Source: Rhodomicrobium vannielii ATCC 17100 (lineage in GTDB: Bacteria > Pseudomonadota > Alphaproteobacteria > Rhizobiales > Rhodomicrobiaceae). Taken from it: 64,000 nt of DNA. The DNA is taken from assembly GCF_000166055.1 (NCBI RefSeq), contig NC_014664.1, forward strand, positions 1,017,927 to 1,081,926, in the 5' to 3' direction. How positions within the stretch are numbered: position 1 is the first letter of the stretch; every line of letters starts with the position of its first letter. Positions 1 to 9,190 of this stretch are shown in pieces. The position numbers were made by a program, and so were the translations under genes. Under the pieces are notes generated by a model that made no database searches, was not told where the DNA came from, and saw only the letters and a program-made list of their open reading frames with translations.

Positions 1-124
1 GGCGCGGTTTCCCCGATGCCGTCACAAATGCGAATTCAGATTTGCCGCCCGCCGGTCAACTCTGCGGATCGACTTTCGAGACGCGAACGGATCACGCCGA
101 ACCCGTTGGCGGGCTTAGCATGAT
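1..124. other. Left-edge stretch without a gene
   Basis: No coding frame is supported here. The minus-strand aroA-cmk pair reads toward this edge. In many proteobacteria rpsA (ribosomal protein S1) follows cmk, so this stretch may hold the spacer ahead of rpsA. That is inference from gene order only. I see no convincing terminator; a short GC-rich inverted repeat near 100-115 has only a 4-6 bp stem. Confidence 0.3.
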
Positions 125-754
125 TTATCCGCGACGCGCCACTTTATCAATAAGGTGAAGAGCGGCGGCAACGGCTTTTTCTATATCCAACTCGGTCGTA
201 TCGAGCAAGAGCGCGTCCTCAGCCGGTTTCAGCGGCGACACGGCCCTCTCGCTGTCCCGCTTGTCGCGCGCCTTGATCTCGGCGAGCACAACCTGCTCGG
301 TTATTTCGACGCCGTAGCCCACAAGTTCGCGGTGACGCCGGGCTGCGCGGCTTTCCGCCGACGCGGTGACGAAGATCTTCGCTTCTGCGTCCGGGCAGAC
401 GACGGTGCCGATGTCGCGGCCTTCGACCACCGCGCCACCGGGCTGATTGGCGAACGCCCGCTGGAATTCGAGAAGCGCGGCGCGCACGTCCGGGATTGCC
501 GCCACGACGCTCGCGGCCTCGCCATTGCCCCTGAGGCGGAGATTCGGGTCGCCAAGCGTCGACGGGTCGATTCTCTTTGCCGCGAAGGCCGCTGCGCGGG
601 CATCTTCGAGCGAATGTCCCGCCGCCATCACGTCGCGCGCAACCGCGCGATAGAGCGAGCCCGTGTCGAGATGCGGCAGCCCGTAGGTCTGCGCTACACG
701 GCGCGCGAGCGTGCTTTTTCCGGCCGCCGCCGTTCCGTCGATTGCGATTATCAT
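125..754 (-). CDS. cmk: Cytidylate kinase
   Basis: Phosphorylates CMP and dCMP with ATP in cytosolic pyrimidine nucleotide recycling. The 209-residue protein opens with a P-loop ([10 protein letters not shown], residues 6-15), followed by the [12 protein letters not shown] segment typical of bacterial CMP kinases and a [11 protein letters not shown] motif near residue 110; length is normal for the family. The ATG overlaps the aroA stop as ATGA, so the two genes are translationally coupled and cotranscribed. The aroA-cmk order is common in alphaproteobacteria. Identification is secure. Confidence 0.95.
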   Translation of the reverse strand: MIIAIDGTAAAGKSTLARRVAQTYGLPHLDTGSLYRAVARDVMAAGHSLEDARAAAFAAKRIDPSTLGDPNLRLRGNGEAASVVAAIPDVRAALLEFQRAFANQPGGAVVEGRDIGTVVCPDAEAKIFVTASAESRAARRHRELVGYGVEITEQVVLAEIKARDKRDSERAVSPLKPAEDALLLDTTELDIEKAVAAALHLIDKVARRG

Positions 755-2130
755 TCGTGGTCTTTCCCACGCGCCTCGTTCGAAGCCTGCCCCGGCTCGT
801 CGAGCGTCGCGCCCACCTGTTGCATCAGAGTGCGAAATTCCGGGAAGCTCGTCGCGATCATCGACGCGTCGTCGACAGTCACCGGCTCCTCGGTTGCAAG
901 GCCCAGCACCAGGAACGACATCGCGATCCTGTGGTCCATGTGGGTCTTGATGGTAGCGCCGCCGCGCACCTTCGGCAAGCCCAGCACGGTGAGCGTGTCG
1001 CCGCGCGCATGCGCTATCGCTCCGCAGGCGACAAGCCCGTCGACCATGGCCGCGAGCCGGTCGCTTTCCTTTACGCGAAGCTCGGCGAGGCCTTCCATAA
1101 GGGTCTCGCCCTCGGCAAGGGTCGCGAGCGCCGCCAGCATCGGGTATTCATCGATCATGGAGGGCGCGCGGGCCGCTGGCACCGTCACGCCGCGAAGTTC
1201 GCTCGTCCGGGCGCGGATGTCGGCGACTGGTTCGCCGCTCACTTCGCGCTCGTTTTCGAAGCTGATGTCCGCGCCCATCTCGGCGAGCGTCTCGTAGAAG
1301 CCCGTGCGCGTCGGGTTCACCAGCACATTCTTCACGAGGATGTCGGACGCGGGCGTTATGAGCGCCGCCGCGACGAGGAACGCCGCCGAACTCGGATCCC
1401 CCGGCACCGCGACTGGCTGGCCTTGGAGCGTGCGCCGCCCTTCGAGCGCGATGCGAAGGCCGCCCTCGAACGGCTCGACCGAAATTTCCGCCCCGAAATA
1501 ACGCAGCATCTTCTCGGTGTGGTCGCGCGACTTTTCGCTCTCGATGACGCTCGTCTCGCCGCTCGCGAACAGCCCCGCGAGCAGTACGGCCGACTTCACC
1601 TGCGCGGACGGCACCGGCAGGCGGTAGCTGATCGGCACCAGATCCCCCGTTCCGACAAGCGTCAGCGGCAGCGTGTTGCGGCCTTCTTCCTCGATGGCGA
1701 GGCCCATGCTTTGCAACGGCGCGAGCACGCGGCCCATCGGGCGCTTTTGCAGGCTCGCGTCGCCAGTGAAGCGCGCGGCGAGCGGGTGCCCGGCGACGAC
1801 GCCCATCATGAGGCGTGCGCCGGTGCCCGAGTTGCCGAAGTCGAGGTCGCCCGCGGGCGCTGCGAGTCCGCCAAGGCCGCGGCCCGTGACGGTCCATGCG
1901 CCATCCGCGTCGCGCTCGACGCCCGCGCCCAGCGCTTCGAGCGCGCGCGCCGTACACAGGATGTCTTCGGCTTCGAGAAGCCCCGTGATTCGGGTGCGTC
2001 CTTCGGCCAGCGCGCCGAGGATCAGAGCGCGATGCGAAATGGATTTATCGCCCGGGACAACAACCGCCCCTTGCAATCGTCCCGACTTTCGCGACATTAG
2101 CGGCCTTACGTCGGCTGCGTGGGTGGACAT
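751..2130 (-). CDS. aroA: 3-phosphoshikimate 1-carboxyvinyltransferase (EPSP synthase, class II type)
   Basis: Transfers the enolpyruvyl group of PEP to shikimate-3-phosphate, the sixth step of the shikimate pathway. The 459-residue sequence has the substrate motifs [10 protein letters not shown] (near 26-35), [29 protein letters not shown] and ELRVKESDR, and resembles the Agrobacterium CP4-type class II enzymes along its whole length. At the position of the CP4 glyphosate-insensitivity alanine (Ala100) this protein has Gly102 within GNSGTG, so natural tolerance is not predicted. I kept the first ATG because it gives the CP4-like N-terminus; an ATG at 2097 has a better upstream AAGG and is a real alternative. 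It is the first gene of the pair with cmk. Confidence 0.95.
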   Translation of the reverse strand: MSTHAADVRPLMSRKSGRLQGAVVVPGDKSISHRALILGALAEGRTRITGLLEAEDILCTARALEALGAGVERDADGAWTVTGRGLGGLAAPAGDLDFGNSGTGARLMMGVVAGHPLAARFTGDASLQKRPMGRVLAPLQSMGLAIEEEGRNTLPLTLVGTGDLVPISYRLPVPSAQVKSAVLLAGLFASGETSVIESEKSRDHTEKMLRYFGAEISVEPFEGGLRIALEGRRTLQGQPVAVPGDPSSAAFLVAAALITPASDILVKNVLVNPTRTGFYETLAEMGADISFENEREVSGEPVADIRARTSELRGVTVPAARAPSMIDEYPMLAALATLAEGETLMEGLAELRVKESDRLAAMVDGLVACGAIAHARGDTLTVLGLPKVRGGATIKTHMDHRIAMSFLVLGLATEEPVTVDDASMIATSFPEFRTLMQQVGATLDEPGQASNEARGKDHE

Positions 2131-2338
2131 CGGCGGAGAGCCCCTGTCTTTCTGTAGAAAACAAACGCAGCCGTCATAGACCCATCTCGGCGAAAACTGT
2201 CAATCGGCTTGGGGCGAATGCGGCACAATTTCTGCGCGCTTCGCGCTTTGCCTTTGACAGGCGGCGGCGATGCTGACTATCCGAAACACAATGCGGCGCG
2301 GCGCGCCATGGAAGAACCCTCAAGAAAGCTCAAAACCG

Positions 2339-2731
2339 ATGTCCCTGAAAGCTGAGCGCGGCACCAAGCGGGTTTGCCAATCCTGCGGCTCCAAATTCTA
2401 CGATCTCAACCGCGATCCCATCGTTTGTCCGGCCTGTCAGGCTGTTTATCAGGACGGCGGCGTGCCTTCGCGGCTCCCGGCTGGCAACAATCTCGACGCC
2501 GATGACGACGCGGTGCTGGATGCGGGCCGCGGCGGGCTCGAATTCGTGCCGCTCGACGAGGTGGCGCGCGAAGAGGAACTGCCCGATATCGAAGGCGGCG
2601 ATCTCGCCGACGTTGCCGACGACGAGGCCGATATCGACACCGGCGCCGACGACGAAACCTTCCTCGAAGCCGAAGACGAGAGCGAAGCCGACGTGCCCTT
2701 CGTCAGCGGTGGCAAGGACGACGACGTCTGA
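2339..2731 (+). CDS. FYDLN acid family protein (TIGR02300)
   Basis: A 130-residue protein of the alphaproteobacterial FYDLN-acid family, function unknown. Residues 12-38 contain a two-CxxC zinc-ribbon arrangement (CQSC and CPAC) around the name-giving FYDLN motif. The remaining two thirds is strongly acidic, rich in Asp, Glu and Ala, and probably disordered. Longer in-frame starts exist (from 2270), but family members begin at MSLKAERGTKR, so I chose the ATG at 2339. The gene is monocistronic and converges on the oxidoreductase at 2832-3836. Confidence 0.85.
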   Translation: MSLKAERGTKRVCQSCGSKFYDLNRDPIVCPACQAVYQDGGVPSRLPAGNNLDADDDAVLDAGRGGLEFVPLDEVAREEELPDIEGGDLADVADDEADIDTGADDETFLEAEDESEADVPFVSGGKDDDV

Positions 2732-2780
2732 TCGAAGTGATTCGCGCTGGTGCCTGCCAGCGACGCTGTAATCGAGCGGG

Positions 2781-2818
2781 ACGGCGGCGAAGAATGGTAT
2801 TTTGGGAAATGCCGCCGT
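2781..2818. terminator. Candidate convergent terminator hairpin
   Basis: A perfect 8-bp inverted repeat (ACGGCGGC / GCCGCCGT) with a 22-nt loop lies between two convergent genes. There is no strong T tract, so Rho-independent activity is uncertain. Confidence 0.35.
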
Positions 2819-2831
2819 CTTGTCGAAGTAA

Positions 2832-3836
2832 TTATCGCGGCGTGGGAAGCTGGACAGTCTGGCCCACAACATCGATCGCCACCTTACCTCGAAGCCCACG
2901 CGAGCCGCCGCCTTCGAGCAGTTCATGCGCTTCGCCGATCCGAGCCAGAGGAAGCACCGCGCCGATCACCGGCTTGATCAGGCCGCGTTCGACAAGGTTT
3001 GTCAGAGCGTCGAGCTTGCCTCGGTTTTGACGAGTGAACACGAAATGGTAGGCGGCGTTCTTACCCCAAGCCTCGATCAGGTTCTGCGGCTGCGCGATGT
3101 CGACGATGCTGACAACCCGTCCGGCATCCGCGAGGGCGAGCGCGCTTCTCGTCAGGGTGTCGCCGCCGATGGTGTCAAACACGACGTTCACCCCTTGCCC
3201 TTGCGTCAGATCCGCCACGGCGGTGACGTAGTCATCGGAGGCGTGGTCGATCACTTCGTCCGCTCCGAGCGAACGCACGAATTCATGGTTGCTACGGCGC
3301 GCCGTCGTGATGACCCGCGCACCCATCGCCTTGGCAAGCTGGATCGCTATTGTACCCACGCCGCCGGCGCCACCGTGGATCAGAATGGTCTCGCGAACGG
3401 CAAGCTGGGCACGGCTCACCAAGGCCTCCCAGACGGTGCCTCCAACGAGCGTCAGGCTGGCGGCCTCCAGATGGTTGATGTTGTGCGGCTTGCGGGCGAC
3501 CAGATCGACATCCGCAACATGCTGTTCCGCGTACGAACCGGGGCCGCCGAAGATCTTTGGCGTGTAATAAACCTCGTCGCCTATGTCGAACTCGCTTACA
3601 TCCGACCCCTTGTCCTTCACGATACCGGAAACGTCGTGACCGATAATGGCGGGGAGCGGCACGGAGTCGGCGTAGTCGCCACGCCGGATCTGATAGTCCA
3701 GGGGATTGATGGCGGTGGCGTGAACGCGCACCCGGATCTGGCGAGATCCGATGGCCGGTACGGAAACGTCGCGCATTTCAAAAGCGTCGAAGCCGCCGAA
3801 TTTGCTGAGGACGATCGCCTTCATGGTGTCGGTCAT
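2832..3836 (-). CDS. Zinc-independent NAD(P)-dependent quinone oxidoreductase / MDR-family enzyme
   Basis: Medium-chain dehydrogenase/reductase of the quinone-oxidoreductase branch, 334 residues. An N-terminal GroES-like domain (about 10-120) carries [15 protein letters not shown] and [10 protein letters not shown]. The Rossmann domain has the nucleotide loop [20 protein letters not shown] near residues 154-173. The cysteine and histidine ligands of the catalytic zinc in alcohol dehydrogenases are not apparent, which argues for NAD(P)H-dependent reduction of quinones or enones. The start is supported by an AAAGG-type ribosome site 8 nt upstream. No functional partner is adjacent, so the physiological substrate cannot be named. 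Confidence 0.85.
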   Translation of the reverse strand: MTDTMKAIVLSKFGGFDAFEMRDVSVPAIGSRQIRVRVHATAINPLDYQIRRGDYADSVPLPAIIGHDVSGIVKDKGSDVSEFDIGDEVYYTPKIFGGPGSYAEQHVADVDLVARKPHNINHLEAASLTLVGGTVWEALVSRAQLAVRETILIHGGAGGVGTIAIQLAKAMGARVITTARRSNHEFVRSLGADEVIDHASDDYVTAVADLTQGQGVNVVFDTIGGDTLTRSALALADAGRVVSIVDIAQPQNLIEAWGKNAAYHFVFTRQNRGKLDALTNLVERGLIKPVIGAVLPLARIGEAHELLEGGGSRGLRGKVAIDVVGQTVQLPTPR

Positions 3837-4085
3837 GATCTTACCTTTCTCAACTTTAAGTAATGCCGGGAAGCTATTACGTCATCCCGCTTTCCTGTGG
3901 AAAAGCCCCCGCATCCAACAACCGTGCGTGAAAATTTGCGACGCGGTCGCTCGCGCTCGTCGAAGTTCGCGGGGCCTTCGAAAAACTTCGCGGAAGAACG
4001 CCTCAGAGCGCTGTTTTTGCTTGCGGTGCAGGCGCCAACGCTTTAAGTAGCTCCGACGCAACGGCGGCGCTTCCAAAGCCGCCCA

Positions 4086-4106
4086 CCGCATTCTCCCAGA
4101 ATGCGG
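4086..4106. other. Perfect 9-bp hairpin just upstream of tRNA-Ala
   Basis: CCGCATTCT, a CCC loop and AGAATGCGG form a perfect stem ending 9 nt before the first base of the tRNA. No T tract follows on either strand. It may be a leader structure or an unrelated palindrome. Confidence 0.4.
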
Positions 4107-4115
4107 GAGTCTTAT

Positions 4116-4191
<76 letters not shown>

Positions 4192-4371
4192 AAATCCCAG
4201 GTTGTGTGTTATTCTTCCTGATGCGGTCGCTTTTCTTGAAAGCGCGCGTGTCGAGCATATATGCCGCTTTAACACGTCACGTCCCACCTCGGACGGATTC
4301 TCTATCGTCTCGCCAAGCGGGCGGAGGGCAGACAGGCCGAAGTGTGCAGTTGGCACGAGGAGGTGCTTATC

Positions 4372-4614
4372 GTGGAAGAACCCCTGAAAGATTTCGAGCT
4401 CGAAGCCTGGGGCGAAGGCGAATTCGCTTACATCAAGCAGCTCAAGGCTAAGGAAGTTGCGGAGCTTTTCCCGCAACTTGGCGGCTTGCCTGAAGGCATC
4501 GATCTTTATGCCGTCGTGTCGGCCGATGGAACGCCCATGGTGCTGACCGATAGCCGTTCCGCCGCGCTTGAGAATGTCGAAGAGAGCGATCTGGAGCTTG
4601 TGACGCTTCATTAG
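4372..4614 (+). CDS. DUF1150 family protein
   Basis: An 80-residue acidic protein of the DUF1150 family, found across alphaproteobacteria and often next to a small heat-shock protein gene. Function is unknown. The core segment includes IKQLKAKEVAELFP and DGTPMVLTDSR. The start is the GTG at 4372 because GAGGAGG lies 8 nt upstream; the longer ATG at 4342 would begin upstream of that ribosome site. No hsp20 gene is adjacent here, unlike in many relatives. A strong terminator follows at 4667-4693. Confidence 0.8.
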   Translation: MEEPLKDFELEAWGEGEFAYIKQLKAKEVAELFPQLGGLPEGIDLYAVVSADGTPMVLTDSRSAALENVEESDLELVTLH

Positions 4615-5032
4615 GCTCGCATGGCGGACTGCTCGCGGTGCGCTAACTCGCGCTGTGGACAGAATGCGGTCGCCTTGGGGCGGCCGTTTTTTTATATCCT
4701 TCCTCTCATCAACTTTTTGCGACCGAGCGCGCATCAGTGGAAACGCCGATGGAAGGCGTCAACCGGAAGCAGGCGGCTTCGTTTGGCCGGCCCCGCGCAG
4801 CCTTGCGGCAGCGTTTAGTTAAGGAGGGGTCTACGACGTCAAGGGCCCCGGTTGGAGGTTGCCTTCGACAAGCACCTACTGGTTCTGCAGGAGGTTGGGG
4901 GCTATCGACACGAGTGCCGGGTCGCGCAAGAACCGCTGGATCAGGCATGGCATGACCCATATCAGGCGGCGAGGTCACCCGTCTGGGAATGCCATGCACC
5001 TGCGCTCCCGCCCTCCCACTTCGGCGGGCAGC
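4615..5032. other. Intergenic stretch with terminator, no supported gene
   Basis: The left part carries the terminator described separately. From 4694 to 5032 several short overlapping frames exist on both strands, but none has a credible ribosome site, family motif or consistent codon use. I see no RNA gene. Confidence 0.5.
4667..4693 (+). terminator. Rho-independent terminator after the DUF1150 gene
   Basis: An 8-bp stem (CGGTCGCC / GGCGGCCG, one G-U) with a TTGG tetraloop is followed directly by seven T residues. Confidence 0.85.
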
Positions 5033-5245
5033 TCAGTAATGCGGCGGCTTGGTGATGGGCGGAGCGCCGAGCGTCTGCTCTTCCACGGCCTGAAACCGCT
5101 CCGTCAGGCGCTCCAGTTTCCCCTTGAGCGAATCGATGATCCGCCACTGGCGCGCCATCTGATCCGACATCTCGTCGAGCGCGCGCGCCTGATGCGCCAC
5201 GATCTCCTCAAGCGCCGTCAGACGCGCGTCCTTGTCGGCGGCCAT
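5033..5245 (-). CDS. slyX: SlyX family protein
   Basis: A 70-residue protein with the SlyX pattern: an all-helical, coiled-coil-forming body (residues about 8-52, heptads with ALEEIVAHQ and QMARQWRIIDSLKGKL) and the characteristic C-terminal PPHY. The biochemical role of SlyX is not established. It starts 4 bp after the stop of the large acidic protein and is the last gene of a three-gene minus-strand operon. Confidence 0.85.
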   Translation of the reverse strand: MAADKDARLTALEEIVAHQARALDEMSDQMARQWRIIDSLKGKLERLTERFQAVEEQTLGAPPITKPPHY

Positions 5246-5249
5246 GCGT

Positions 5250-7751
5250 CTACTCGTTCAGGAAGTGCTTGAGGTTCTCGATCCTGACCTTCGCGGTTTG
5301 GACCGCGCCGCCATCCATGGCCTTGCGATACCAATCGAAGGCCCTCGCCGCGTCCGGCTCCGCATTCTTCTTTTCGATGCGCGCGAAATAGATCGGATCG
5401 TAGGAGCGCCCCATGGCGAGCGCCGCCTCCGGGTCGCCCGAAATCACGGCCTTCTGATAGAACTGCCGCGCCTGAAGGATGTCGCCTTCGCGCATGCGCT
5501 TGTTGCCTTCGCGGATCAGATCCTCGATCTCCGTAACCGACGTTGCGCTTCGGGAGACCAAGCGTTCCGGCTCGGGCTGAGGCTGAGGCGCGAGCGCCGC
5601 CTGCCTGATGGGCGCTGGCGGAGCGACCGAAACCGGCCTTTCGGGCTCGGCGGCGGGCGAAGACGCAGCAGGTGCGGCAAGAGCGGATATCGACGGCTGA
5701 TCGACCGCGGCGGGAGCGCGGCGCGGTGCTGGCGTCGCGGCTGAGACTGTCTGTGTGCTGAAGGACGGCGGCGAGGCTTGCGGCCTCTGCGACTCGGGGC
5801 CTGCCGTGATCTCGGACATCGCCATGCTGCTCACCGCGTTGGTGAAGCGCTCGGCCTCGGACGCGGCGAGTCTTGGCGCTCCGATGCGGACCGCGAATTC
5901 CTGCCGGTCGGAAAGTGGCGTGCGGGACTTTGTATCGACCAGTTCGACGGCAAGCGGCACCGTCTCGGGCGCGTTCTGCGGCAGGTTGATGGTAAGCCCG
6001 TTCAGGCGGTTCGGCGGCAGGAGCCAATTGCCGCCGCCTGCGTCCACGCCCGCGTTGAGACGTGCGCCCGAAGGCACGCCGGTGATGCTGACAAGGGCTT
6101 GTTCGCGCAATCGCTCGGGTCGCACCGTGATTGCGAGCGGCGCAGGTTGCCCTCGCGTCGCGGATGAGTCCGCGACCGCTATGCGGGCCGGCTCCGCCAG
6201 AGCGCGCGCTTCGAAGGAGGTTGCGGCCTGCTGATCGATGTCGAAGCGGATCGGCGGGCCGTATCCCGGTTCGGGCGAATCGGGCGCGCGTGTCGCCGTA
6301 GCTGTCTTGGCGAGCTGAGGTCCGTAAGCATTGATCACGAAGACCGCGAGAGACGCGGCGATGGCTATGCCGCCGACAAGGCCGATAGCAGCGGCGCCGA
6401 GAACCCGGCTGCTGCTTTGAGCAGCTGCAGGCGGAGGCGGCGCTACGACACCGGCCGGAACGGGATATGCGGGCGCGCCTTGATAGAGCGAGTTTTGCGG
6501 AGGCACCCATTGCGGAGCGGCGGAAGGCTCCGGCTCGGGACGATAGGTCCGTGGCTCGGGCTTGTAAGCCTCGGCAGCGGGACGCGTCGGCGTCTGCGTC
6601 GGTGCAGCGGACAAAACACTGTCGGCGCTGGGCCGCGCGGCCTGTTTTTTCGCCTCGTAATCGAAATAGCTGAGGATGACATCCTGCGGCGACAGCGATT
6701 CGCCCAGGCCGCCAGTGGAAGAAGCCGGTTCCGGTTTGCCCGCTGCGCTGGCACTGCGGCCCACGCCTGCGAACCCGAATGCCGCTCCGCCCGATTGAGC
6801 GAGCCCGGATGACATGCCGCCATAGATGCTTTCGAGCGCCGACTGCACGGCGTCGGCAAGTTCGTCATGCTTCTCGGACAATTTGTCGGGCTGGCTGCTC
6901 GGAAGGTCCGCAGCAGCCGACGCTGCCGAGGCAAGGCCGATTTCGGTAAGTGACTGATATCCCTGATCGGGTTCGTCTGACGCACCCTCCCGCGCGACCG
7001 TAGCGGCGGCCAGCGATTCGGCCGCTTTTGTGCGCGCGGCGTCCGATTCTCCGCCGTTGTCGCCCCACCCGGCGAAAAAGGCTTCGTGATCCTCGGGAAG
7101 ACCGGGCTCGTCCGCCGCACGCCCGGCGAGCTGCGCTAACGAAGCGTCCGCGTCAATCGGAATTCCGGCCTGTTCGAGACCGGTCACGATGCTGTCGGCA
7201 AAGTCGTCGATGCCGTCCCAGTCGGTCAAATCGGGCGGAAGCTCACCCGATGCCTCTTCGACTGGAAAATCTGTTGCGGCTGCGGGCGTCTCATCGCCGG
7301 ATTGATCGGGCGACTCCGCCTCAACCGTTGCTACCGCGACGGGTGCTTCATCGGGCGCCGCGTCTTCTATCGCCACGTCTTCGCTCGCGATCGCTTCTGG
7401 AGCAGCGACAACCGCCTCCGGCGCTGCCTCTGTAGGCGCGACATCTTCGGGGATGCTCGCATCAATCGTTGAAGCGTCTGACGGTGACGAAGCGTCGGCT
7501 GCGTCCTGCAGCTCGACCGGGATCTCCAGCGCGTCGTTCAGCAGCGCAAAAACAGCCGGAGTCTCGACCGGTTTCGTCGCCGCCTCGGCCGCGCCCTGAG
7601 TGGCGAGGATGTCCGCCTGCTCATCAAGTGCCTCGTCCCCCGACGGCGCGTCCGCCGCTTCCGTCGCGGTCTCGTCCTTCGTCTCGACGAGAGGCTCAAG
7701 CGTCTCGCGAGCCGTCTCGTTGTGCTCTTCGAGCTTGCCTGTCTCCGGCAT
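5250..7751 (-). CDS. Large acidic single-pass membrane protein with C-terminal SEL1-like repeats
   Basis: An 833-residue protein I cannot assign to a characterised family. Residues about 1-300 are low-complexity, rich in Glu, Asp, Ala and Pro. A proline-rich linker (roughly 385-450) precedes one clear transmembrane segment at about 452-474 (VLGAAAIGLVGGIAIAASLA). After a further variable region, the last 95 residues form SEL1-like helical repeats (EGNKRMREGDILQARQFYQKA, then AARAFDWYRKAMDGGA). The start at 7751 is chosen because AGGAG lies 7 nt upstream; the longer frame would overlap the TAXI gene. A long acidic N-terminal part, one membrane span and a SEL1-like tail recall some alphaproteobacterial envelope proteins, but the function is unknown. 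Confidence 0.75.
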   Translation of the reverse strand: MPETGKLEEHNETARETLEPLVETKDETATEAADAPSGDEALDEQADILATQGAAEAATKPVETPAVFALLNDALEIPVELQDAADASSPSDASTIDASIPEDVAPTEAAPEAVVAAPEAIASEDVAIEDAAPDEAPVAVATVEAESPDQSGDETPAAATDFPVEEASGELPPDLTDWDGIDDFADSIVTGLEQAGIPIDADASLAQLAGRAADEPGLPEDHEAFFAGWGDNGGESDAARTKAAESLAAATVAREGASDEPDQGYQSLTEIGLASAASAAADLPSSQPDKLSEKHDELADAVQSALESIYGGMSSGLAQSGGAAFGFAGVGRSASAAGKPEPASSTGGLGESLSPQDVILSYFDYEAKKQAARPSADSVLSAAPTQTPTRPAAEAYKPEPRTYRPEPEPSAAPQWVPPQNSLYQGAPAYPVPAGVVAPPPPAAAQSSSRVLGAAAIGLVGGIAIAASLAVFVINAYGPQLAKTATATRAPDSPEPGYGPPIRFDIDQQAATSFEARALAEPARIAVADSSATRGQPAPLAITVRPERLREQALVSITGVPSGARLNAGVDAGGGNWLLPPNRLNGLTINLPQNAPETVPLAVELVDTKSRTPLSDRQEFAVRIGAPRLAASEAERFTNAVSSMAMSEITAGPESQRPQASPPSFSTQTVSAATPAPRRAPAAVDQPSISALAAPAASSPAAEPERPVSVAPPAPIRQAALAPQPQPEPERLVSRSATSVTEIEDLIREGNKRMREGDILQARQFYQKAVISGDPEAALAMGRSYDPIYFARIEKKNAEPDAARAFDWYRKAMDGGAVQTAKVRIENLKHFLNE

Positions 7752-7801
7752 GATCTGCTCCTGTCGGGAAATCCCGCCTAACGTCCCGTCCGGGCCCCTC
7801 A

Positions 7802-8968
7802 TCACTGCTGGCGAGGTGGTGGTTGCGTTCCCTGCTGCTGATACCACCGAACGAACTGATTAAATAGCTCTTCTTCGTCCGCTCCACTGCCGCGTTGGCT
7901 CTCCACGAACTTTTGCAGCATCGTTTTTAACTGTGCCGCAGCCTGCGGAGAGGTCACCGTCTGCGCCTTCGCAGCTGCGTTGGCGACGAGCCAGCGCTCG
8001 GCGGGCTGGAACCGCGTCCACCCCTTAAGCGGCGCGCGAATATTGACCTCGCGCCACTTCGGGTTGAACGTGCCCGCCTTCAGCGTTTCGAAGTTCGTCA
8101 GGAACTTCTCGGCGAAGCGGGAAACATTGCGGAAGCGCTCCGATTGCGGATGCCAGTTGTGAACGAACAACACGGTCGAAACACCGACTGTCGCAACGCT
8201 TTCGTTCGGCGCCACCAGTTCTGGATAGTCTTCCTTCGTAATAATGGCAGGAAGATAGCTTTGCTGGAGGCTCGGCAAATATTCCACATCGAGAAAATGG
8301 ACGCGGTCGCGGTGGCTGATCCGGTCGAAAGCGCGCGATGGCTTGCCGCTGACCGACACCAGCGCGTCGATTTCGCCTCTCTTGAGCTTCTCGATCGCGT
8401 CTTCATGGTCGAGATAGAGCACGTCCGGTCGAACGCCAGCCGCTTCGAACACCGACTCGGCCGTTATAGCGCTGCCGCTTTCGCGTGGGCCGAAGCTGAC
8501 CCGGCGCTCGTTCAAATCCTGGAGGCAGGTAAATTGCATGCGCGAGAGAACGTGAAACTCCTCGGAATGGAGCTTCGCAATGTAAAGCATGCGCGTCTGG
8601 ACGTTCGGCTGCCTGCCCGTCTTCAGGAAGTACGCCAGCACATCGGACTGGACGATGGCGGCGTCGATGGCGCGAAGCGAAAGAAGGTCGCTGATATTTT
8701 GCACTGGGCTTTTGCCGGCGATCGGAATGACCCGCAGATCATTGTCGCTGTCGAGGAGACGGGCGAGGTCGGCCGCCATCCTGATCCCGGTGCTCTCCAC
8801 ATCGCCGGTCACGATGCCCACCGCGCCCGCCGCGCTCGGCTTCTGAGCCTGAGGCGCACCGGTCGCCTGAGGAGCCGGAGTATTGGGACGCGCCGGAGCC
8901 TGCGCCAAAGCGGTGCCACTCTCAAAAAACAAGATGAGAAGGCTTGTCGCGAGAAGCCGGAGCACCAT
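7802..8968 (-). CDS. TAXI family TRAP transporter solute-binding protein
   Basis: A periplasmic substrate-binding protein of the TAXI type, 388 residues. An N-terminal signal peptide (RLLATSLLILFF then TALAQA) is followed by a TAXI-like core with GDVESTGIRMAADLARLL, DAAIVQSDVLAYFL, NERRVSFGPRESGSA and the GEIDALVSVSGKPS segment. AGAGGA lies 7 nt before the ATG. No fused TRAP permease subunit is adjacent; instead the gene leads an operon with the large acidic membrane protein (50 bp gap) and slyX. It could serve a distant permease or act in sensing. The ligand is unknown. Confidence 0.85.
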   Translation of the reverse strand: MVLRLLATSLLILFFESGTALAQAPARPNTPAPQATGAPQAQKPSAAGAVGIVTGDVESTGIRMAADLARLLDSDNDLRVIPIAGKSPVQNISDLLSLRAIDAAIVQSDVLAYFLKTGRQPNVQTRMLYIAKLHSEEFHVLSRMQFTCLQDLNERRVSFGPRESGSAITAESVFEAAGVRPDVLYLDHEDAIEKLKRGEIDALVSVSGKPSRAFDRISHRDRVHFLDVEYLPSLQQSYLPAIITKEDYPELVAPNESVATVGVSTVLFVHNWHPQSERFRNVSRFAEKFLTNFETLKAGTFNPKWREVNIRAPLKGWTRFQPAERWLVANAAAKAQTVTSPQAAAQLKTMLQKFVESQRGSGADEEELFNQFVRWYQQQGTQPPPRQQ

Positions 8969-9190
8969 CCCTGATCCTCTTTACGTGATGATTGACCCTC
9001 ACAACCACGCGGCTGCAAGGGACAACTTAAGCGGGAACAATCAACATCTGCCAGCGGCATGAATTCCAAACGCTAGCCACCATGATGACTGAGTGAGAAA
9101 AGCGGCGAAACTGTGCCATAATGCTGGCGGTTTGCCCTGCTTGGGCCAAGGAGTATCGCGCTTTGGCGCGGTATTGCAAGGAGACTTCGT

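Noticed and set aside
155-1297. Long plus-strand frame opposite cmk and aroA
   Set aside because: It is an antisense shadow of two well-supported enzymes in GC-rich DNA, with no family motifs and no ribosome site.
5218-6510. Arg/Ala-rich minus-strand frame inside the large acidic protein
   Set aside because: Its composition is that of a shifted frame of the acidic protein, which has a good ribosome site and a transmembrane segment.
9121-9190. Sigma-54-like promoter before the phosphatase gene
   Set aside because: The GG and GC elements are 11 bp apart instead of 10, so the spacing is wrong.
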